A stretch of 64,000 bases of DNA from an uncultured Trueperaceae bacterium (GTDB taxonomy: Bacteria > Deinococcota > Deinococci > Deinococcales > Trueperaceae). Below are positions 59,429 through 64,000 of this stretch, piece by piece (the first letter of the stretch is position 1; every line of letters starts with the position of its first letter). The stretch lies in the NCBI GenBank assembly GCA_937873495.1, contig CALMXZ010000012.1:62001-126000 (forward strand), read 5' to 3'. The translations under genes were made by a program, and so were the position numbers. The notes under the pieces are model-generated. The model saw nothing but the letters and a program-made list of their open reading frames with translations, did no database searches and was not told where the DNA came from.

Positions 59429-60705
59429 TGCGGGAGCGCCACGCTCGGCGCCGCGCGCCGCGCGCCCGCTTCGGCGCCTTCCTCGGCGCCGTGGCCTTAC
59501 TCTTCGGCCTCGCCTCGGCGCAGACCATCGCCTACACCGTGCAGGTCCTGGCGCTCTCCGATCGCGACGCGGCCCTTGGCGTGATGAACGACTTGCAGCG
59601 CCAAGGCTACCCCGCCTACGTCGCCCGCTCCACGTCGGCGCAAGGCGACGTGTTCCGCGTGCGCGTCGGGGCCTTCGTCAACCGACCCGCCGCGGTCAAC
59701 TACGCCGAGGCGATGCCGTCCGTCAGCGGCGGCCGGCCAGTGCCGGCGCTAGCGGAGGCCATCCCGCCCGGCATCACCCCGTTGGCGCCGCGCCTCCTCC
59801 TAGACGAGGACGTGAGCGGCATGGAGGCGCGCCTCCTCGCGTTCCCGGACGGCTCTTTGGTGCTCCGGCTGCAGTGGCGCCTGCCCCTGGCCCAGGCGGA
59901 GTACGTCGTCATCCAGGGCGGCGCGGTCGAGCGGGTGCGCGCCTGGCGGTTGGCCGAAGGCCCCGACGGCGAGCGGTTGCGGGTGCGCGAGCTGCTGCTC
60001 TGGCCGGACACGTGGCAGCAGGACAGCGCTGAGGTGCGCCAAGCGTTCGCCGCGAACCTCGTGGCGCTGGTAGCCGAGCGCATCGGGGTGCGCGCTTCCG
60101 AAGTCGACGCGGCGCGTTACCGACCGCAGGGCGACGAGGTGCCGCGGCTGTTCGTGGTCGAGCGGGTGCCCGTCGGCGGCGACGCCCCCGAACTACTCGG
60201 GGTCGGCCTGCCTGCCAGCGGCGTCACGGCGGCCGGCCCCATCGCCTACCTGGGGATCGAACCCAGCCGGTTGCCCGGCCTGCCGGAAGGCGCGCGCGTC
60301 GACCTGGCCAGCGGGAGCGTCGTCGGCGACCTCGCGGTCGTGCCGTGGCCGGTCGTCGATCAGCCGGTCGTCGATCAGCCGGTCGACGACGAGCCGGGCG
60401 CCGCTGGCGCAGAAGGCGCGCCGGAGGGCGCGCCCGAGGACGCGTCCTCCGGCACACCCGAGGACGTTGCCGAGGAGACCGCCGTGGAGCCGGAGGGGGC
60501 TGCTACCCCGGCCGGCACGGTGGTCGGCGACGGTTGGAGCGCCTCGCCGGACGGCGAGTTCGTGCGTCTCACCACCGCCGACGCCACCACGGGCGCGCCG
60601 GTGAGCTGGCGCGCCGGCGTTGGCACGCCGGTCTGGTCGGACGGCCACCACCTGTTGGCGCTGCGCTCAGGCAAGCTGCTCGTCTACGACTTCTTGCTCC
60701 GCTGA
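59428..60705 (+). CDS. exported SPOR-domain protein
   Basis: A 425-residue secreted protein. An Arg-rich n-region and hydrophobic stretch end near GLASAQT (~32). Residues ~33-95 are a SPOR domain (IAYTVQVLALSDRDAALGVM, YPAYVARS, FRVRVGAFVN), which binds denuded glycan strands at division sites. The middle ~130 residues are unassigned, followed by an acidic Pro/Ala/Glu linker with PVVDQ repeats and a small C-terminal beta segment. It is coupled to the ABC-2 permease, so the exporter may act at the septum or cell wall. Confidence 0.8.
   Translation: MRERHARRRAPRARFGAFLGAVALLFGLASAQTIAYTVQVLALSDRDAALGVMNDLQRQGYPAYVARSTSAQGDVFRVRVGAFVNRPAAVNYAEAMPSVSGGRPVPALAEAIPPGITPLAPRLLLDEDVSGMEARLLAFPDGSLVLRLQWRLPLAQAEYVVIQGGAVERVRAWRLAEGPDGERLRVRELLLWPDTWQQDSAEVRQAFAANLVALVAERIGVRASEVDAARYRPQGDEVPRLFVVERVPVGGDAPELLGVGLPASGVTAAGPIAYLGIEPSRLPGLPEGARVDLASGSVVGDLAVVPWPVVDQPVVDQPVDDEPGAAGAEGAPEGAPEDASSGTPEDVAEETAVEPEGAATPAGTVVGDGWSASPDGEFVRLTTADATTGAPVSWRAGVGTPVWSDGHHLLALRSGKLLVYDFLLR
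60351..60395 (+). repeat. 15-nt tandem repeats in the SPOR protein linker
   Basis: GGTCGTCGATCAGCC occurs twice exactly (60351-60380), with a diverged third copy to 60395, encoding PVVDQ-type repeats. Same 15-nt period as three other linkers in the window. Confidence 0.85.
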
Positions 60706-60709
60706 CGGC

Positions 60710-61717
60710 TCAGGCGGTCGCCAGACCGGCGGCCGTTCCAGAGCGCTCCGTTCGCGCGACCGGCTCGACGCCGTGCTCCACCAGCCACTTCTCGACCGCC
60801 ATGGCGGCGCGCGTGCCGGCGCCGACCGACGTGCCGAGCTGGCGGTAGATCTCGTCGGCCACGTCACCCGCTGCGAAGACGCCGGGTACGTCCGTGTAGA
60901 CCTCGTCGCGCACGTCGACGTACCCGCTGGGTCGCAGGCCGACCGCGCCGCGGAGGAAGCCGGTGTTCGGTTCGTGGCCGACGTACACGAAGACGCCGTC
61001 CGTCGCGATCCGGCCCGGTGCGCCGGTGACGGCGTCCTTCGTCAGCACCCCCGTCACCTGCCCACCCGTGCCCTCGACCTCGGTGACCAGCGTGTTCCAG
61101 ACGAACGTCATCTTTGGGTTGGCGAAAGCGCGTTCTTGGGCGGCCTTGTTGGCCCGTAGCTCGTCGCGGCGATGGATGACGGTGACCTTGGAGGCGAACT
61201 TCGTGAGGAAGTAGCCCTCCTCGACGGCAGCGTCGCCGCCGCCGACCACCACGACCTCCTTGCCGCGGTAGAAGAAGCCGTCGCAGGTCGCGCAGGTCGA
61301 GACGCCGCGCCCGTACAGCTCGTCCTCGCCCGGCACGCCCAGCCGCCTCGGGTTCGCGCCGGTGGCGATGATCACCGCGCTCGCGCGGTAGTCGGCCGCG
61401 AAGCCGCGCACGAGGAAGCCGCCCCCTGGCTCGCGCTCGAGGCCGGTGACCTCGTCCATCGCGATGCCGGCGCCGAACTTGGCCGCCTGGGCGACCATGC
61501 GCTCGCTGAGCTCGGGTCCGCCGATGCCGTCAGGGAAGCCGGTGTAGTTCTCGACCTCGTCGGTCTGCGCGATCTGGCCGCCGGGGAGGCCCTTCTCCAG
61601 GATCACGGTGGAGAGCTGGGCACGACCGGCGTAGACGCCGGCCGTCAGACCGGCCGGCCCTCCACCGATGATGACGACGTCGTGACGGAACGTTTGCCTA
61701 GGTGCGTGCCTATCCAT
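60710..61717 (-). CDS. trxB: thioredoxin-disulfide reductase
   Basis: TrxB reduces thioredoxin with NADPH through FAD. The 335 residues contain the FAD motif [18 protein letters not shown] (~16-33), the redox pair CATC at 142-145, the NADPH motif [20 protein letters not shown] (NADPH 2'-phosphate site) and [10 protein letters not shown]. The ATG at 61717 has TAGATT 8 nt upstream, which makes a leaderless mRNA and rejects a start at 61735 within the box region. It converges with the SPOR gene, 4 nt apart. Confidence 0.96.
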   Translation of the reverse strand: MDRHAPRQTFRHDVVIIGGGPAGLTAGVYAGRAQLSTVILEKGLPGGQIAQTDEVENYTGFPDGIGGPELSERMVAQAAKFGAGIAMDEVTGLEREPGGGFLVRGFAADYRASAVIIATGANPRRLGVPGEDELYGRGVSTCATCDGFFYRGKEVVVVGGGDAAVEEGYFLTKFASKVTVIHRRDELRANKAAQERAFANPKMTFVWNTLVTEVEGTGGQVTGVLTKDAVTGAPGRIATDGVFVYVGHEPNTGFLRGAVGLRPSGYVDVRDEVYTDVPGVFAAGDVADEIYRQLGTSVGAGTRAAMAVEKWLVEHGVEPVARTERSGTAAGLATA

Positions 61718-61725
61718 GGTTGTCG

Positions 61726-61731
61726 AATCTA
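61726..61731 (-). promoter_or_regulatory. -10 box TAGATT before trxB
   Basis: TAGATT on the minus strand ends 8 nt before the trxB ATG; no Shine-Dalgarno lies between. No -35 is visible. Confidence 0.5.
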
Positions 61732-61734
61732 GCA

Positions 61735-62014
61735 CCGGTCACCGTCCCCTCGCTCGCGCCGCGCTACCCTGACGGGGCGCTGCGCTCGGCGCGTAGCCGC
61801 CCTCGTGGCCTCCCTCACATTCAGGTTTCCCGTCGGCGCCGGGGGAGATTTGTCATACGCGGTATGTGAAGCCGGTGATAGCGTTCTCATCGGAAGAGGA
61901 CGGGAGAGTCGCCCGAGCTGTTACCGAAGGTGGGGCAGGGAACCCCAACTGGTGATCAGCGCAAGCGCAGGTGGCTTTCTGGTCTTGAACGACTAAGGAG
62001 GCGCCTTACACGCC
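61735..62014 (+). other. structured 5' leader before the EAL protein; possible riboswitch of unknown class
   Basis: The gap before the c-di-GMP enzyme is unusually AT-richer and full of local hairpins on the plus strand: CATAC-GCG-GTATG (61854-61866), CGGG/CCCG (61901-61915), a long stem pairing GCTGTTACC (61917-61925) with GGTGATCAGC (61951-61960), a nested GGGG/CCCC stem (61932-61946), and GC-GCAA-GC at about 61960. AAGGAGG follows at 61995-62001. Short pieces recall the glycine aptamer (GGGAGAG, ACCGAAGG) but its 3' core is missing. No c-di-GMP-I core is present. An in-frame open stretch at 61805-61996 is probably not a gene. Confidence 0.45.
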
Positions 62015-64000
62015 ATGTCACTTGAGAACAGCACGAGCCCTGATCCTGGGAGGGAGCGCGCCTCGCCGCTGGACCGTGAGCCTGCCGCCGCGCGGGTCGG
62101 TGGAGCCGAGCCCGCCATGCTCGAAGCGATCAGGCGCCTGTTCGAGGGGGAGAGCTACTGCATCTCCGACCTCACCGCCGTCGGTCACCCCGTAGTTCAC
62201 GCCTCCGACAAGCTGGTCGAGCTGACCGGCTACTCCTTCGACGAGTTCAGCGGGCGTAGCCTCGGGTTCCTCATGCGCAACGACACCGACCAGGACGGCG
62301 GGCGCATGCAGGACGCAGCCGGCGCCGAGGAGCCGTCGACTTCCGTCGTGCGCATCTACCGCGCGGACGGCAGCCTGCTCTGGACCGAACAACGCCACTA
62401 CCCCGTCCACGGCGACGACGGCGCGGCCGCTCACGTCCTGACGCTCTTCCGCGACGTCACATCCGAGGTCCATGCCGGCGGCGCCCAGGCGATGCAGCTG
62501 GAGCTGTCCGGTTCGCTCGAAGGCGACGGGCGCTTCTTCAGCTACGCGTTGCTGCTGCACGACGACGGCCGTAGCGAGGTCGTGTGGGCGTCGGACGCCT
62601 GGCACCAGCTGACCGGCTACGCCGTCGAGCACCTCAGGTCGCAGGGCTTCAGGCGCTTCATACATGCGGAGGACCGGGCGCAGCTCGACGAACGCCTGCA
62701 GGGCCTGCGCGAGCAGGAGCGCCGCTCCGACCAGTACCGGCTCGTCACGTACGGCGGGAAGGTCATGTGGGTCGAGGACTTCGCCGCGCGCCGGTGGCGC
62801 AGCGACGAGGCCGGCATCACCGCCGTCTACGGCATGGTGAAGGACATCACCAACGCGCGGCGCGAGACGGCCAACCTGTGGCGCCTGGCGCACATCGACC
62901 CCCTTACCGGCCTGCCGAACGCCCACCTCCTCGAGGACCGGGTCCAGCAGGCGCAACTACACGCGCGCCGCAACGGCACGGGGATAGCGCTCGCCATCCT
63001 CGACCTCGACAACTTCCGCTTCGTGAACCAGACCTTCAGCCAGCGGCACGGCGACCGGCTCATCATGGAGGTGAGCCGGCGCCTGCGGCGGACCTTGCGG
63101 CGGACCGACACCCTCGCCCGCTTGGGCGGCGACTCCTTCGCCCTCCTGTTGGGCGACCTGCCCACGCAGCGGGCCGTGCTGCCGGCCCTCGACAAGGTCC
63201 TGGCCGCCGTGCGCGAGCCGTACGCCGACGGCAGCCTCGTCCTGCAGCTGGCCGCGAGCGTCGGTGTCGACGTCCTGCACGACGGCGCCCGCGCCGCGAG
63301 TCACATGCTCGAGCGCGCGACGGCCGCTCTCGTGCGGGCCAAGGAGACGAACCGCGGCGGCTTCCGCTTCTACGACGACGAGGTCGACCTCGCCATGCGC
63401 TCGCGCATCGCCACGGAGCGCGAGCTCAAGCGCGCCATCGCCGAGGACCAGCTCGTCTTGCACTACCAGCCGCGCGTGCAGCTCGACGACGGGAGCATCA
63501 ACTCGGTCGAGGCGCTGGTGCGCTGGGTGCATCCGGTCCGCGGCCTGCTCAAGCCGGCGGATTTCGTGCCGCTCGTGGAGGAGTCGCAGCTTGGGCCGCG
63601 GCTCTTCGAGTGGGTGGTCGAGCGCGCCTGCCGCCAGGCGAAACGGTGGCAGAGCCAGCGCACGCCGCGCCGCGTCGCCGTCAACGTGAGCCCGTCCGCC
63701 CTCGCGCACTGTGACCTCGCGGGTGTGGTCCAGTCCGTGCTCTCCCGCTACGACCTACACCCTGGCCTCCTCGAGCTGGAGATCAGCGAGCGGACCGGCC
63801 ACGACACCTTGGCGACCGGCTCACCCAAGCTGGAGGAGGTGCGCACCATGGGCGTGCAGGTGGCGCTCGACGATTTCGGCGTCGCGCACTCCTCGCTCAC
63901 GCAGCTCCGCTCGCTCCCACTCGACGGGCTCAAGATCGACCGCTCGTTCGTCGCCAAGATCGACTCGCGCACGACGAACCAGGACGTCGACCTGCTGCGC
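62015..64000 (+). CDS. PAS-PAS-GGDEF(degenerate)-EAL signalling protein, 3' end outside window
   Basis: At least 662 residues of a cytosolic c-di-GMP enzyme. Two PAS-like domains (~35-150 and ~165-285; the second ends with a PAC segment TAVYGMVKDITNARRE) lead to a GGDEF domain starting DPLTGLPN, whose active-site motif is GGDSF (~371-375) instead of GGDEF. The EAL domain has EALVRW (~499), ELEISE, LDDFG and LKIDRSF, so all key phosphodiesterase residues seen are intact. It probably hydrolyses c-di-GMP, perhaps with GTP bound by the inactive GGDEF. The start ATG follows AAGGAGG by 13 nt. The window ends inside the EAL domain. Confidence 0.9.
   Translation, partial: MSLENSTSPDPGRERASPLDREPAAARVGGAEPAMLEAIRRLFEGESYCISDLTAVGHPVVHASDKLVELTGYSFDEFSGRSLGFLMRNDTDQDGGRMQDAAGAEEPSTSVVRIYRADGSLLWTEQRHYPVHGDDGAAAHVLTLFRDVTSEVHAGGAQAMQLELSGSLEGDGRFFSYALLLHDDGRSEVVWASDAWHQLTGYAVEHLRSQGFRRFIHAEDRAQLDERLQGLREQERRSDQYRLVTYGGKVMWVEDFAARRWRSDEAGITAVYGMVKDITNARRETANLWRLAHIDPLTGLPNAHLLEDRVQQAQLHARRNGTGIALAILDLDNFRFVNQTFSQRHGDRLIMEVSRRLRRTLRRTDTLARLGGDSFALLLGDLPTQRAVLPALDKVLAAVREPYADGSLVLQLAASVGVDVLHDGARAASHMLERATAALVRAKETNRGGFRFYDDEVDLAMRSRIATERELKRAIAEDQLVLHYQPRVQLDDGSINSVEALVRWVHPVRGLLKPADFVPLVEESQLGPRLFEWVVERACRQAKRWQSQRTPRRVAVNVSPSALAHCDLAGVVQSVLSRYDLHPGLLELEISERTGHDTLATGSPKLEEVRTMGVQVALDDFGVAHSSLTQLRSLPLDGLKIDRSFVAKIDSRTTNQDVDLLR

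Noticed and set aside
61899-61980. Glycine riboswitch
   Set aside because: GGGAGAG and ACCGAAGG occur in the right order, but the P2 hairpin between them is absent and the 3' core (CTCTCAGGC) is missing.
61805-61996. 63-codon open frame before the EAL gene
   Set aside because: No ribosome site or family match, and the region has nested hairpins that better fit a structured leader.
61735-62014. c-di-GMP-I (GEMM) riboswitch
   Set aside because: A GEMM would fit a c-di-GMP enzyme, but its conserved core (ACGCAAAGCC region and tetraloop receptor) is not present.

Overview
The window is high-GC (roughly 70%), densely packed bacterial chromosome with no mobile element, CRISPR array, rRNA or tRNA that I can see. 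Gene content, very frequent GTG starts, start/stop overlaps of the GTGA, ATGA and TGATG kind, and a recurrent TANNNT -10 box only 6-9 nt before start codons (leaderless transcription) point to the Deinococcota, most plausibly a Truepera-like lineage. That placement is inference from gene content and promoter style, not from a marker gene. The unusual element for such a placement is a set of lipid A (lpxC, lpxD, fabZ, lpxA, lpxB-like) and LPS-transport (lptD, lptF/G-type) genes, which Deinococcus and Thermus are generally held to lack.

Layout. 1-5.6 kb (+): end of recG, a small membrane protein, a two-domain lipoprotein, then a serine-synthesis cluster of serA, a class V aminotransferase and a histidine phosphatase. 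5.6-16.3 kb (-): one tightly overlapping envelope cluster transcribed as mreB, S55-type secreted protease, lpxD, lpxC, Gfo/Idh dehydrogenase, fabZ, lpxA, lpxB-like, MsbA-like ABC exporter and methyltransferase. 16.4-26.7 kb (-): guaA, EVE protein, hrcA, then an unfamiliar three-gene set (a roadblock-like protein, a signal-peptide protein with a C-terminal membrane anchor, and a very long coiled-coil protein ending in a roadblock-like domain) coupled to tsaE and tsaB. 26.8-28.3 kb (-): a membrane-anchored pseudokinase with a near-consensus sigma-70 promoter.

28.4-36.9 kb: mrp (+), then a valine T-box riboswitch with its terminator driving valS-hutH-arginase family gene, then a divergent MFS exporter/wHTH regulator pair. 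37.0-43.3 kb (-): an orphan LuxR-type regulator and a SDR-M20 peptidase-DppA-DppB-DppC cluster without transporter ATPases. 43.5-45.6 kb: divergent RluD-type pseudouridine synthase and plsX. 45.7-52.0 kb (-): lptG/F-type permeases, lptD and a translationally coupled lipoprotein.

52.1-57.6 kb (+): DUF4388 protein, trmB, DUF1684, laccase-domain protein (pgeF/yfiH), CoA-type Nudix hydrolase and a 2-phosphoglycerate-kinase-like protein with two ATP-cones, nearly all overlapping. 57.7-60.7 kb (+): ABC-2 exporter and a SPOR-domain protein. Then trxB (-), a structured 5' leader of unknown class, and a PAS-PAS-GGDSF-EAL protein cut by the window end. The themes are cell envelope building (mreB, lpx, lpt, plsX, SPOR), translation fidelity (valS T-box, tsaB/E, trmB, rluD) and serine/histidine/peptide metabolism. 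The most novel item is the roadblock/coiled-coil/membrane operon at 17581-23325.
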